Below are positions 1-8,377 of a stretch of 64,000 bases of DNA, in pieces. Every line of letters begins with the position of its first letter. Within the stretch, counting starts at the first letter, position 1. The stretch is from Frondihabitans sp. PAMC 28766 (GTDB taxonomy: Bacteria > Actinomycetota > Actinomycetes > Actinomycetales > Microbacteriaceae), in assembly GCF_001577365.1 (NCBI RefSeq), contig NZ_CP014513.1:3534001-3598000 (forward strand), written 5' to 3'. A program made the position numbers and the translations under genes. A model generated the notes under the pieces. It did no database searches and was not told the origin of the DNA. It saw nothing but the letters and a program-made list of their open reading frames with translations.

Positions 1-2672
1 AGGCTGTTCGAACGCAGCGTCACGTTCGTGCGACTCGGCGTCACCGACCAGCCCCGCGGCGCCGTGGCGCTCACCGCCACACGGGCAGTCCGTGGAGACG
101 TCGCGTTGAGGCTCAGCGCGATCTTCTGCGTCGACGAGGCCTGCGCGGTCGGCTCGACCGTGCTCTGCGTCGGCGAGAGCGACGCGCTCACCTGGTTCTG
201 CGTGCTCGAGACCGTGTCGATCGACGGCGGGGCGTCTTTCGCATTCGTGGCCCAGCGCGTCGGAGCCGTGCTGAGCGTGTACGCGATGCTGCCGCCGTGG
301 GCGATGTCGGCCTGTGACACCCAGGCCTTGTCGGACGATCGCCCGTTCACCGTCGCCGTGGCGACGTACCGGTTGCTCATGCTGGTGCCGGGGGCCGATA
401 TCTTCAGCGTCCCGCCCTGCGTGCGACCGTAGGCGCCGACCTGCACCTGGGCGGCCGGGAACAGCGGCGTGGTGAGGACGTCGAAGTTGCCGCCTGCCGT
501 GGTCGGGTAGAGCCCGAGGGCGCTCATCACGTACCAGGCCGACATCTCGCCCATGTCGTCGTTGCCGGGGATGCCGCCGGGGGTGTTCGTGTACAGCGTC
601 TCCTGGGCGTGCACCACGGTCGACGTGTTGCCCGGCTGACCGGCCCACGCGTAGATGTACGGCGCGACCAGGTTCGGCTCGTTGTTCGGGTTGTAGTAGT
701 TCGACGAGTAGTAGGTCAGCGGGTCGCTCACCCAGGTGTTCTTCGCGGTGCCGTTCGGGTCGGTGAGCAGGCCGCTGTAGTCGAAGAAGGTGTTGAGCTT
801 CGACGTCGTGGCGCTCGCACCGCCGAGCATCCCGACCAGGCCGGCAGGATCCTGAGGCACCAGCCACTGGTACTGGCTCGCGTTCTGCTCGTGGAAGGCG
901 TGGTCGCTCGTGACCGGGTCGTACGGAGACAACCAGGTGCCGTCCTGCGTGCGCGGCCGGAACTGCCCGATCTGGGAGTCGTAGACGTTGCGGTACGACT
1001 GGCCGCGCTGGGCGAACATCTTGGCGTCGGCGGTGTGGCCGAGACCCTTCGCCATCAGCGAGAGTGACGCGTCGGCGAGTGCGTAGTCGAGTGTCGCGGA
1101 GGTGCCGTAGTAGCAGTCGTTGTCGTTGCTCTTGGTCGGGCAGCAGGTGCCGCTCGTCCCGTTGCTCGGGCAGTCGGCGTTCGTCGAGATGTTGACGCCG
1201 TAGGGGATGTAGCCGCGCGAGGCATAGTAGGCGACACCCGCCCGCCCGTTCTCCCGCACGTTCGCCGGAGGGACGCTGGTGGCATTGGCGCGGAGGTATT
1301 TGTAGGCCTCTTGAGCGTCGGCTCCTGTCAACAGCCCCTTCGACCACCCCTCGACGAGGAAGGGAGTGATCGGGTCACCCGTCATGATGTTGCCCTCCTG
1401 GTCTTCGAGGTACCAGCGCGGCAGGGCACCGCCCTCCCGGGCGATGGCGATCAGCGAGAGGTCGATGTCGTGTGCCACCTTCGGCACCAGGGTCTCGAGC
1501 AGCTGGTTCTGGGTTCGATAGGTGTCCCAGAGCGAGAAGTTGCTATAGGGCGTATACCCCTCGGCGGTGTGGATCTTCTTGTCGGCCCCGACGTACTGGC
1601 CGTCGACATCGCCGATCTCATTGGGGTCGAGCATCGAGTGGTACAGCGCCGTGTAGTAGGCGACCTGCTGGTCGTGCGTGCCACCGGCGACGGCGGCCTT
1701 GTGCAGCATCGTGTTCCACTCGGCCTTGAGCGCCGCGTGCGCCGCGTCGAAGTCGAACCCGAGGTGCGAGGTCTCGGCGGCCAGGTTCTTCTGAGCCCCG
1801 GCCAGACCGGTGAACGACAGCGCCACCTTGGCGACGATCGGCGAGTCGTCCTTCGTGGTGTCGAACGACGCCCAGGCGCCGTTGGCCCCGGTCGCGGAGG
1901 ATTCGCGCGATCCTGCCGTCTTCGTCGTGCCCTTCCACGTGCCGAACGACGTGAACGGGCGGCTCAGCTCGGCGACGAAGTACGTCTTCTTGCCGTCGTC
2001 GACCCAGCCCTGGACGGTGTTCTTGCCGACGACCTGGATCGACGAGCTCGTCACCCCGGCGCCCGCATTGAACATGACGTTCGCCTGTGAGGTGCGCGGG
2101 AAGGTGTACTGCTGCCACCCCGTGCGGTCGGTCGCCGTGAGCCCGACCTTCACGCCGTACTTGTCGAGGGTCGATTGGTAGTAGTCGGGAGACGTTGTCT
2201 CGGTGCTGTGGCTGAACGTCGAGGCGTACTGCGACGAGTCGGTGGAGGTCACCGCACCCGTCGTCGGCATCAACGGCAGGTAGTTGAACCGGCAGCCGTT
2301 GATGGTGGTCTGGCTGAAGCCGGTGACGGTCGTCGCGGCCTGCGAGTCGCAGCCGGTGCCCGAGCCGCTCTCCATCAGCGGGCTCTCCTGCACCATGCCG
2401 AACGGCGCGCCCGCGGCCGGGAAGTCGAGGCCCTGGTTCTCGGTGCCGATGAACGGATTGACGAGGCCCGTGAGGTCGGTCTTCGCGCCCGGCACGGTCG
2501 ACGTCGCGGTGGTCGCCGGGGTCGCGCTCGCGCTCGTGGCGAAGCCGGTGCCCGAGACCCCGGCGACGGCCGCGAGGGCCACCGAGAGCATGGCGAGTGG
2601 AATGACGCGGCGACCGCGGCGGCGAGTGATCGCGCCGCCGGAAGCCGTGAGTGGTGCTGCAGACGAGCGCAT
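1..2672 (-). CDS. GH92 alpha-1,2-mannosidase, secreted; 3' end outside window
   Basis: Exo-acting, calcium-dependent alpha-mannosidase of family GH92, removing mannose from glycans outside the cell. About 890 residues are visible with no stop before the window edge. The ATG at 2672 follows an AAAGGA ribosome site. Residues 1-50 form a signal peptide: a basic stretch (RRRGRR), a hydrophobic core and an Ala-rich cleavage region. The GH92 domain starts near LVNPFIGTENQG. Family motifs are WDTYR at about 382 and GNDDMGEMSAWY at about 703, whose acidic residues belong to the calcium/catalytic site. After residue 800 a beta-sandwich resembling the NEW3 domain of galactosidases begins and is cut off. 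A LacI-type palindrome lies just upstream. Family assignment is firm; linkage specificity is inferred. Confidence 0.93.
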   Translation of the reverse strand, partial: MRSSAAPLTASGGAITRRRGRRVIPLAMLSVALAAVAGVSGTGFATSASATPATTATSTVPGAKTDLTGLVNPFIGTENQGLDFPAAGAPFGMVQESPLMESGSGTGCDSQAATTVTGFSQTTINGCRFNYLPLMPTTGAVTSTDSSQYASTFSHSTETTSPDYYQSTLDKYGVKVGLTATDRTGWQQYTFPRTSQANVMFNAGAGVTSSSIQVVGKNTVQGWVDDGKKTYFVAELSRPFTSFGTWKGTTKTAGSRESSATGANGAWASFDTTKDDSPIVAKVALSFTGLAGAQKNLAAETSHLGFDFDAAHAALKAEWNTMLHKAAVAGGTHDQQVAYYTALYHSMLDPNEIGDVDGQYVGADKKIHTAEGYTPYSNFSLWDTYRTQNQLLETLVPKVAHDIDLSLIAIAREGGALPRWYLEDQEGNIMTGDPITPFLVEGWSKGLLTGADAQEAYKYLRANATSVPPANVRENGRAGVAYYASRGYIPYGVNISTNADCPSNGTSGTCCPTKSNDNDCYYGTSATLDYALADASLSLMAKGLGHTADAKMFAQRGQSYRNVYDSQIGQFRPRTQDGTWLSPYDPVTSDHAFHEQNASQYQWLVPQDPAGLVGMLGGASATTSKLNTFFDYSGLLTDPNGTAKNTWVSDPLTYYSSNYYNPNNEPNLVAPYIYAWAGQPGNTSTVVHAQETLYTNTPGGIPGNDDMGEMSAWYVMSALGLYPTTAGGNFDVLTTPLFPAAQVQVGAYGRTQGGTLKISAPGTSMSNRYVATATVNGRSSDKAWVSQADIAHGGSIAYTLSTAPTRWATNAKDAPPSIDTVSSTQNQVSASLSPTQSTVEPTAQASSTQKIALSLNATSPRTARVAVSATAPRGWSVTPSRTNVTLRSNS

Positions 2673-2693
2673 GGCCGTCCTTTCCCCATCGAT

Positions 2694-2707
2694 TGACAGC
2701 GTTGTCG
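2694..2707. promoter_or_regulatory. Candidate LacI/ROK-type operator upstream of the GH92 gene
   Basis: TGACAGCGTTGTCG is a near-perfect inverted repeat around a central CG, 22 bp upstream of the mannosidase start. This spacing and shape are typical of LacI-family operators at actinobacterial glycosidase genes. The cognate regulator is not visible nearby; the LacI gene cut by the right window edge is about 61 kb away. Confidence 0.45.
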
Positions 2708-2761
2708 GATAGCAACACTAGACGGTGGGGTCCTCCCCCACAACGGGGGCCACTCGGCGAG

Positions 2762-3061
2762 TCAGAAGTCGACGAGCACGATCTCCGCCGTGACCCGGAC
2801 GCCGAGCTCGAGCCCCTCGGCGTCGCGGACGGCGCGCTTGACGGGCAGCACGTAGGCGCCCTGATCGCCGGCGGGGAAGATCGACGTGCGGAAGCTCGTC
2901 TGCCCGACGCGCGCATCGACGCGGATCGAGCCCCAGCCGTTGGTCATGTCGCCGACCATGGCCACGATCTGGTCGTCGGCCTCGGGCGAGAGCGTCACGA
3001 AGGTCCACAGTTCGCGGCGCGCCGCCCAGCGCCAGAGCTCGTTCGTGAACGTGAACCGCAT
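2762..3061 (-). CDS. DUF1905 domain protein
   Basis: A 99-residue protein that matches the DUF1905 family from start to end: it opens with FTNELWRW and has the usual WGSIRVDARVGQTSFRTSIFP core followed by LPVKRAVRDAEGL. DUF1905 proteins are small beta-barrel-like cytoplasmic proteins of unknown function. It starts 9 bp after the amidohydrolase stop with a GAGG ribosome site, so the two are probably co-transcribed. Confidence 0.85.
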   Translation of the reverse strand: MRFTFTNELWRWAARRELWTFVTLSPEADDQIVAMVGDMTNGWGSIRVDARVGQTSFRTSIFPAGDQGAYVLPVKRAVRDAEGLELGVRVTAEIVLVDF

Positions 3062-3070
3062 GCCTCGAGT

Positions 3071-4027
3071 CTACGAAGGGGGCGTCAGCAGCCGAGCGGC
3101 GTTCGTCGCCGCGAGCTCGCGCCACGACGAGGCGCCCGCGGGCGCTGGCGCGGCGTCGATCGAGGCGAGCTGCGCGTCGACGCCGGCCGGCGGGGTCCAG
3201 CACGAGTCGCTGCCGTACAGGATGCGATCGGTGCCGACGAGCGACGTCAGTGTCGGCATCGCGCGCGGGAAGGGTGTGCCTGCCGTATCGAACCACAGCG
3301 CCTCGAACTGCTCGGTGAACCGCAGGCTCGCCGGGTCCTCCCCCACGAGCAGGGGCAGGAGCGTGCTGACCCGATCGGCCAGGACGCCGAGGGTGGCGCC
3401 TGAGTGCGGCACGATCACCCGCATGCCGGGGTGCCGGTCGACGACCTTCGCCCGCAGCATGTCCACCACGGTGCGGGTGGACTCGAACATGAACTCCACG
3501 AGCGGCCGAGGCAGCCCGAGAGCGGTCGACTCCCACATCACCGGCGACGTCGGGTGGATGAACAGGATGCCACGGCGCCGGTCGAGCTCGGCCCAGAGCG
3601 GCTCGAGTGCAAAGTCACCCAGATACTGCCCGTGCGCGTTCGACTCGACGGTGATGCCGACGGCACCGGCATCCATCGCCCGCGTGAGCTCGCGGACGGC
3701 GGCATCGACGTCGGGGAGGGTGACCGACGCGAAGAAGTCGAACCGGTCGGGATGGTCGCGCACGAAGCCGAGCGCCGTGTCGTTGACGTGCTCGGCGAGG
3801 GCGACGGCCTCGGCATCCTGACCCGTCGCGAAATGCACGCCCGGCGACGACACCGAGAGCACGGCGCGGGCGATGCCGCGGCGGTCCATCGAGGCGAGCT
3901 GGTCGGCGATGTCGAACGAAGGCCAGCCCGGCATGCCGTCGGGGCTGACCAACCCGGCGGCCTTCGCGGCGGCGACGTAGTGGTCGGTGACGAAGTGGGC
4001 GTGGACGTCGACGAGCGGAGTTGTCAT
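3071..4027 (-). CDS. Amidohydrolase family 2 (ACMSD-like) metal hydrolase or decarboxylase
   Basis: A 318-residue TIM-barrel metal enzyme of the amidohydrolase-2 group, which includes 2-amino-3-carboxymuconate semialdehyde decarboxylase and related cyclic-amide or aromatic-acid enzymes. The metal site is visible: HAH near residue 10, His in IHPTSP, His in VPHSGA and Asp in YGSDS near the C terminus. The ATG at 4027 is chosen because the metal-binding HxH must lie close to the N terminus; the upstream extension is Gly/Pro-rich and not conserved-looking. It precedes DUF1905 and follows the IclR gene. A 19-bp motif shared with the second amidohydrolase promoter lies 40 bp upstream. The substrate is unknown. 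Confidence 0.85.
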   Translation of the reverse strand: MTTPLVDVHAHFVTDHYVAAAKAAGLVSPDGMPGWPSFDIADQLASMDRRGIARAVLSVSSPGVHFATGQDAEAVALAEHVNDTALGFVRDHPDRFDFFASVTLPDVDAAVRELTRAMDAGAVGITVESNAHGQYLGDFALEPLWAELDRRRGILFIHPTSPVMWESTALGLPRPLVEFMFESTRTVVDMLRAKVVDRHPGMRVIVPHSGATLGVLADRVSTLLPLLVGEDPASLRFTEQFEALWFDTAGTPFPRAMPTLTSLVGTDRILYGSDSCWTPPAGVDAQLASIDAAPAPAGASSWRELAATNAARLLTPPS

Positions 4028-4066
4028 GCCTGCGACGCTAGGTCGGCAGCCGGCGGAGGGGGCACC

Positions 4067-4085
4067 GACTTCCACTCAGCGGTAG
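4067..4085 (-). promoter_or_regulatory. Candidate IclR operator, copy 1
   Basis: On the minus strand this reads CTACCGCTGAGTGGAAGTC. It matches 16 of 19 bases of the copy at 4921-4939, which lies upstream of the second amidohydrolase gene. It is about 40 bp before the amidohydrolase-2 start and just past the IclR stop codon. Confidence 0.5.
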
Positions 4086-4097
4086 CCGCCGAACGGT

Positions 4098-4889
4098 CTA
4101 TCGGGTCGTGCGGCGCGGCGCGAGAGCGGCCGAGATGGCGCGGGCCGACAGTCGCACCGCGGGGACGAGGGCGCCGAGCACCCGCTCGTCGGCGGGAGCC
4201 ACGACCGAGACCGCGGCGACGGCCTCCCGCTGCTGGGCGAAGACCGGCGCGGCGACCGTGCCCATGCCGTCGGCGGTCGAGGTCGCGACCATCAGCGAGC
4301 CTTCGAGCCGGATCGCTGCCAGCCTGTGGCGGAGCTCGTCGCCGCTGGTGAACGCCACCTGGGCTGAGACGGCGGTCGAGGTGCCGATGCGAGCGATCAT
4401 GGCATCCTGCAGCTCGCTCGGAGCGTGCGCGAGCAGCACGAGCCCCGCGCCGGTGCCACTCAGTGGCAGCCGCCCGCCGATGCGGTAGGAGACGGGGCCG
4501 GCGCCGCGAGCGGACAGGCGCTCGATCAGCACGGCCTCGTCGTCTTCGCGCACCGTGAACAGCACGTGCTCGTCGGTGACGGCGTGGAGATCCTGCAGGA
4601 AGGGCATCGCGATGCGTCTCAGCCCCTGGCTGCGCGGGCCGAGGGCGGCGATCTCGAAGAGCCGGAGGCCGACCACGTAGAGCCCGTCGTCGCGGCGCTC
4701 GAGGGCGCCGACATCGACGAGCGAGCGGATGATGCGGAGGGCCGAATTGATCGGCAGGCCCGTGCGGCGGGTGATGGCCGTCAACGAGAGAGCCAGGTGT
4801 CGCTCGTCGAAAGCGCTGAGCACCGAGAACGCACGATCGACGACACCGGAGCGGGCCATTCCGTCGGTCGGGGCCTGCGGCTCGCTCAT
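4098..4889 (-). CDS. IclR-family transcriptional regulator
   Basis: An IclR repressor/activator of about 263 residues. An N-terminal winged helix (RAFSVLSAFDERHLALSLTAITRRTGLP) is followed by the IclR effector-binding domain, whose GxGxV-type segment LPLSGTGAGLVLLAH and C-terminal AAVSVVAP block are recognisable. IclR regulators usually control catabolism of small organic acids or aromatic/cyclic compounds. It sits between two amidohydrolase genes that carry the same 19-bp motif in their promoters, so it probably controls both. The start is uncertain: a GTG at 4907 would add six residues, and neither start has a strong ribosome site. Confidence 0.9.
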   Translation of the reverse strand: MSEPQAPTDGMARSGVVDRAFSVLSAFDERHLALSLTAITRRTGLPINSALRIIRSLVDVGALERRDDGLYVVGLRLFEIAALGPRSQGLRRIAMPFLQDLHAVTDEHVLFTVREDDEAVLIERLSARGAGPVSYRIGGRLPLSGTGAGLVLLAHAPSELQDAMIARIGTSTAVSAQVAFTSGDELRHRLAAIRLEGSLMVATSTADGMGTVAAPVFAQQREAVAAVSVVAPADERVLGALVPAVRLSARAISAALAPRRTTR

Positions 4890-4920
4890 GGTCGCCGAGT
4901 CTGGCACGTCAGGACTTCGA

Positions 4921-4939
4921 CTACCACTGGGTGGAAGCC
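4921..4939 (+). promoter_or_regulatory. Candidate IclR operator, copy 2
   Basis: CTACCACTGGGTGGAAGCC contains the inverted repeat CCAC-TGG-GTGG and matches the copy at 4067-4085. It lies 32 bp upstream of the IclR start and 73 bp upstream of the amidohydrolase ATG, within the divergent promoter region. Confidence 0.55.
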
Positions 4940-5011
4940 GAGCCCTCGGCCCGGCGGTCGGCGCGTAACGTCCGACCCGTTCGTCTCATCGACCGCTTCT
5001 CGGAGGGCACC

Positions 5012-6448
5012 ATGCCGGATTCGACACCCACCCGCCCCGTGATCCTGCGCGCTGCCACGGTCGTCGACGTGAGCCGCGGCACTCTGCGCCGCGACGTCGA
5101 CGTCCTGATCGAGATAGGCAGGATCCAGCGCATCGCCCCGACCGGCACCCTCGCCATCCAGGGCGCCGACGTCGTCGATGCACAGGGCCGATTCGTCGTG
5201 CCGGGCTTCGTCGACGCCCACGCGCACCCGATCGGACGCGAGAGCGCGACCGAGAACCTCGAGCTGATGGGGGCGTTCGGCATCACCGGCTTCCGGCAGA
5301 TGAGCGGGTCGCCCCGTCTGCTGGACGACCGTGCCACCGGCCGACTCGGGCTGCCCTCCGACGGGCCGAGCCTCCTGGCCCTGCCGGGAGACCTTCTGAC
5401 ACCCATGAACGCCGGCACGTCGCAGGCGGCCGTGGCGACGCTGCGGGCTCAGAAGGATCAGGGCGCCGACTTCGTCAAGGTCGTCTCGGTCTCGCCCGCG
5501 GTGCTGCTCGACGTGCTCGACGAGGCCGCACGCCTGTCGCTGCCGGTCGCGGGGCACCTGCCGAACGGCATCGACGTGCGCGAGGTGTCGAGGCGCGGCA
5601 TGCGCTGCATCGAGCACCTCGGCCCCGGTGTCGGAATCACGGCGGCCACGGCCGACGACGAGCCGGCGATCCTCGCCGAAGCCGCCGCAGGTGCGCGCAC
5701 CTTGAAGGCTCCCCCCATCAAGCTGCCCGGCATGGGCCGGATGGTCGAGAACATGCTGAAGAAGATCATCGTCAACCCGGTCACGGCCAACAAAGAGGTC
5801 GACATCGACCTTCTCTCGCGAGCCGACGCCACGTTCGACGAAGACAAGGCGCGCGCGGTCGCCCGCCTCTTCGTCGAGAACGAGACGTGGCAGTGCCCGA
5901 CTCTCATCCGCGTGCGGACGCAGCAGCTCGCCGACGACCCCCGGCATACGGGCGACCCCGAGCTGCGCTTCGTCTCGCCCGGCACCGTGGCTGTGTGGCA
6001 GAAGTCGAACGAGAAGTACGCCGCCCAAGGAGATTCGGCTCACGCCACCTACCGACGCACCTACTCGCTGCAGCTGCGCCTGACGAAGATCTTCGACGAG
6101 GAGGGCGTGCCCCTGCTCGTCGGCACAGACTCAGGCGGCGCGGGCTGGGTGATCCCGGGCCACGCGATCCACCAGGAGTTCGACGAGCTGGCGGCCGCGG
6201 GCCTCTCGCCTCTCAGCGTGCTGAGGGCGGCGACCTCGAATGCCGCGGCGTTCTTCGGCACCTCCTCCACGCAGGGCGACGTGGCCGAGGGCTTCGACGC
6301 CGACTTGGTGCTGCTGGGCAGCGACCCGCTGCAGAGCGTCGACGCCCTGCACGACATCGTGGGCGTCGTGCGCGCGGGGCGCTACCGCCCCGCGTCCGAG
6401 CTCGACGCCGTCAAGGAGCGCATCGCGGCGGCCCGCTCGATCCAGTAG
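5012..6448 (+). CDS. Metal-dependent amidohydrolase (imidazolonepropionase-like)
   Basis: A 478-residue cytosolic amidohydrolase related to imidazolonepropionase, dihydroorotase and prolidase-type enzymes that open cyclic amides or cleave amide bonds. Visible metal ligands are HAH in PGFVDAHAHP, the Lys in ADFVKV that is normally carbamylated, His in VAGHLPNG, His in CIEHLGPG and Asp in LVGTDSGG. The C-terminal beta-sandwich ends with GFDADLVLLGSDPL, typical of the superfamily. The ATG at 5012 is preceded by GGAGGG. It is divergent from the IclR gene and shares its proposed operator. Together with the ACMSD-like gene it suggests a short hydrolytic pathway; the substrate cannot be read from sequence. 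Confidence 0.88.
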   Translation: MPDSTPTRPVILRAATVVDVSRGTLRRDVDVLIEIGRIQRIAPTGTLAIQGADVVDAQGRFVVPGFVDAHAHPIGRESATENLELMGAFGITGFRQMSGSPRLLDDRATGRLGLPSDGPSLLALPGDLLTPMNAGTSQAAVATLRAQKDQGADFVKVVSVSPAVLLDVLDEAARLSLPVAGHLPNGIDVREVSRRGMRCIEHLGPGVGITAATADDEPAILAEAAAGARTLKAPPIKLPGMGRMVENMLKKIIVNPVTANKEVDIDLLSRADATFDEDKARAVARLFVENETWQCPTLIRVRTQQLADDPRHTGDPELRFVSPGTVAVWQKSNEKYAAQGDSAHATYRRTYSLQLRLTKIFDEEGVPLLVGTDSGGAGWVIPGHAIHQEFDELAAAGLSPLSVLRAATSNAAAFFGTSSTQGDVAEGFDADLVLLGSDPLQSVDALHDIVGVVRAGRYRPASELDAVKERIAAARSIQ

Positions 6449-6500
6449 TGCCTTAGAGGCCACACCTCGGTTTGGTCGACGCGACGGGTGCCGCGCCTCG

Positions 6501-6516
6501 GTATAACTAGTTATAC
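6501..6516. promoter_or_regulatory. Perfect 16-bp palindrome overlapping the toxin-antitoxin promoter
   Basis: GTATAACTAGTTATAC is a perfect inverted repeat. Its right half contributes to TATACT (6512-6517), a good -10 element only 6 bp before the antitoxin ATG at 6524. The mRNA would therefore be leaderless, and antitoxin binding here would block RNA polymerase directly, the usual autoregulation of RHH antitoxins. Confidence 0.75.
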
Positions 6517-6523
6517 TCGTTGC

Positions 6524-6769
6524 ATGAGAACTGCTATCTCGCTTCCGGACGGCGACTTCGAGCGCTTCGAGCGTGTCGCGGCCCGCAACCACATGAACCG
6601 CTCGGAGTTCTACCGGCTGGCGGCGGACAAGCTGGCCCGCGAGCTCGAAGGCGACGCCGAGCTCACCGCGCAGGCCAACGCCGCCATCGCACGGGCCGGA
6701 CAACCGTCGGAAGACAGCGCTTTTCTCCGCGCGTCAGAGCAGAACCTCCTTCGAAGCACGGAGTGGTAA
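6524..6769 (+). CDS. Ribbon-helix-helix (CopG-type) antitoxin
   Basis: An 81-residue antitoxin. The N terminus MRTAISLPDGDFERFERVA is the beta-strand plus first helix of a ribbon-helix-helix DNA-binding domain, and NRSEFYRLAADKLARELEG supplies the second helix. The acidic C-terminal tail would wrap the toxin. The stop lies inside the toxin gene: the two overlap by 7 nt. The palindrome at 6501-6516 is the likely operator. No Shine-Dalgarno is present, consistent with leaderless translation from the ATG. Confidence 0.88.
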   Translation: MRTAISLPDGDFERFERVAARNHMNRSEFYRLAADKLARELEGDAELTAQANAAIARAGQPSEDSAFLRASEQNLLRSTEW

Positions 6770-7110
6770 TCGCCCACGGCGACGTGGTCTGGGTGGACTT
6801 CGGTTCACCGCGAGGTTCGGAGCCCGCGAAGGTCCGCCCGGCGGTCGTCGCGCAAGAGAACTGGCTGCTGGCCACCGACATCGCCACCGTCCTGGTCGTG
6901 CCGCTGACGTCGAACACGGCGCTCGAGGCGTTTCCCGGCAATGTGCTGGTGCCGATCGAGGCGTCGGGGCTAGAGAGAGACTCGGTGGCAGTCGTCTCGC
7001 AGATCGGCCCCGTGAGCCGTGAGTACCTCGACCCGTACCCGGTCGGGCATCTGCCGTCGTACATCGTCTCGAAAGTGGCTGCGGGCGTGCGCCTCGTCGC
7101 CGGCATCTGA
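6763..7110 (+). CDS. MazF/PemK-family mRNA interferase toxin
   Basis: A 115-residue PemK/MazF-fold endoribonuclease that would cleave mRNA when the antitoxin is degraded. The N-terminal GDVVWVDFGSPRGSEPAKVRPAVVAQ carries the family GxVxWVDFxxxxGxExxKxRPxVV pattern, with the conserved Arg of KxRP. The centre VLVVPLTSN and the later QIGPVSREYL correspond to the PLTS and Q(I/V) xxxxRxRL elements. The GTG at 6763 overlaps the antitoxin end, so translation is coupled. A remnant of a different membrane gene follows immediately after the stop. Confidence 0.88.
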   Translation: MVIAHGDVVWVDFGSPRGSEPAKVRPAVVAQENWLLATDIATVLVVPLTSNTALEAFPGNVLVPIEASGLERDSVAVVSQIGPVSREYLDPYPVGHLPSYIVSKVAAGVRLVAGI

Positions 7111-7332
7111 ATCATCTACGGCGACATCCTCGTGCTCGCGTCGGTCGTCGGGGCGAGTCGGTCGAGCATCCTGCACTGGTCGGCTCTCATCGCCGTGCTG
7201 GCGACCATGGTGACGACCTTCCTCGCGCACATTCTCGCCCACTCGATCGGTCAGCAGCTCGGGCGCACCGAGGAGGAGGCGCGACTGCACCTGCGCGACG
7301 AGATCGAAGTTCGGCCCGCCGCGGCCGAGTGA
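7111..7332 (+). pseudogene. 5'-truncated membrane-protein remnant
   Basis: Directly after the toxin stop the same frame continues IIYGDILVLASVVGAS, then a hydrophobic segment (ALIAVLATMVTTFLAHILAHSIG) and a charged C terminus ending at 7332. The YGxIxVLA opening and the His-containing helix resemble the end of small actinobacterial membrane proteins. No start codon with a ribosome site precedes the first helix, so it looks decapitated, perhaps when the toxin-antitoxin module entered. A short gene starting at the GTG at 7132 is the alternative. Confidence 0.4.
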
Positions 7333-7363
7333 CGGCGGCTCAGGTGTGATCTCGCGCGCGGTG

Positions 7364-8377
7364 TCAGCGCCGGAGCACGACGAAGGGTGCGTCGAGGGTG
7401 GCGTCGGCAGGCGAGTCGAGGTCGCGGTCGAAGACGCGCCGCACCGAGTTGCCGGCCAGGTCTTCGAGACGGGTGTCGACGTGCAGCTCGCCGACGAAGG
7501 CGCCGGGCGCGGGCGTGAAAGTCCAGACCGTGGTCTCAGGATCGAGAGAAACCGCACCCGTCACGCGGCCGCCGTCGGCATCAATGACCCGCAGGCACCG
7601 CTGCACGAGGGCCCGGTCCAGCGGGCGGTCGAAGGCGATGATCAGCCGGCCGCTGGCCTCCTCGGGCCAGGCCACCTGCCACCGAGCCGGGTCGACCCGG
7701 GCGCGCACCGCGGGGCCGACCCTGAACGTTCGGCGAGCCTCCTCGACCAGGAATGCGCCGTCGGCGTCTCGCACGGCCGAGTCGACCACGAGGGTCACCT
7801 CTCCCCCGTCGTGCATCGGCGCCCCGGCCTGAGCATTGGGCTGCAGCCCTCGCTTGACGCGCCCCGGCTCGAGCAGCACGGTGAGGCGGCGGCGATCTCG
7901 ACTCCAGAGCTCGGGCGTCTCGAGAACCGTGCCGGGAAGCTCCGCCCCCGACTCGTCGAGCAGGTGCAGGTGCCCCGCCGCCGACCCGTCCTCCATCGGC
8001 ACGGAGAACGTCACCGCGAATCGCAGCAGGTTCGCAGGCACCTCGGGCGCCCCGGGGTCGATCGACTCGACCACGGCGCGCCGTTCGGGATCGGCACCGG
8101 GCACGACGACCCGAGCCAGCTCGCGCCACTCGTCGTCCGAGCCCTCGCGACCGAGCAGGGTATAGATCGCACCCGGCACCGCTCGGAAGCGCGGCGTGAA
8201 CCGGGACGCGCCGGGCTCGCGGGCCCATGACCCGGCCGTGGCGACGAGATCCTGCCCTCGACCCGGTGCGGAGATCACAGCCAGCGCGGAGACCGGGGCC
8301 AGCGCGAGGACCGCCGGAAGGCCGGGGCCGGAGACGACCCAGTCGCCTCCGACCCACTCGGCCCGGACGCCGCTCAG
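7364..8377 (-). CDS. Unknown protein with a C-terminal Ig-like domain
   Basis: I do not recognise a named family. The protein has about 337 residues, no clear signal peptide, and beta-rich content. The last 80 residues (RLIIAFDRPLDRALVQRCLRV to LEDLAGNSV) resemble the bacterial Ig-like fold seen in SbsA/Big_5 domains, where FxxP(L/M)D and LxDxxGN patterns recur. It is coupled to the upstream gene: the only in-frame codon at the junction is CTG, giving a CTGA overlap with that gene's TGA. A GTG at 8467 would give a 30-residue, Arg-rich and unlikely extension. The start is therefore unsettled. Confidence 0.7.
   Translation of the reverse strand: MSGVRAEWVGGDWVVSGPGLPAVLALAPVSALAVISAPGRGQDLVATAGSWAREPGASRFTPRFRAVPGAIYTLLGREGSDDEWRELARVVVPGADPERRAVVESIDPGAPEVPANLLRFAVTFSVPMEDGSAAGHLHLLDESGAELPGTVLETPELWSRDRRRLTVLLEPGRVKRGLQPNAQAGAPMHDGGEVTLVVDSAVRDADGAFLVEEARRTFRVGPAVRARVDPARWQVAWPEEASGRLIIAFDRPLDRALVQRCLRVIDADGGRVTGAVSLDPETTVWTFTPAPGAFVGELHVDTRLEDLAGNSVRRVFDRDLDSPADATLDAPFVVLRR

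Noticed and set aside
1618..2916. Long opposite or off-frame reading frames through GH92, FUSC, GH1 and other genes
   Set aside because: They are Arg/Pro/Ala-rich translations of third-position GC-rich codons, lack ribosome sites and overlap genes with clear family motifs.
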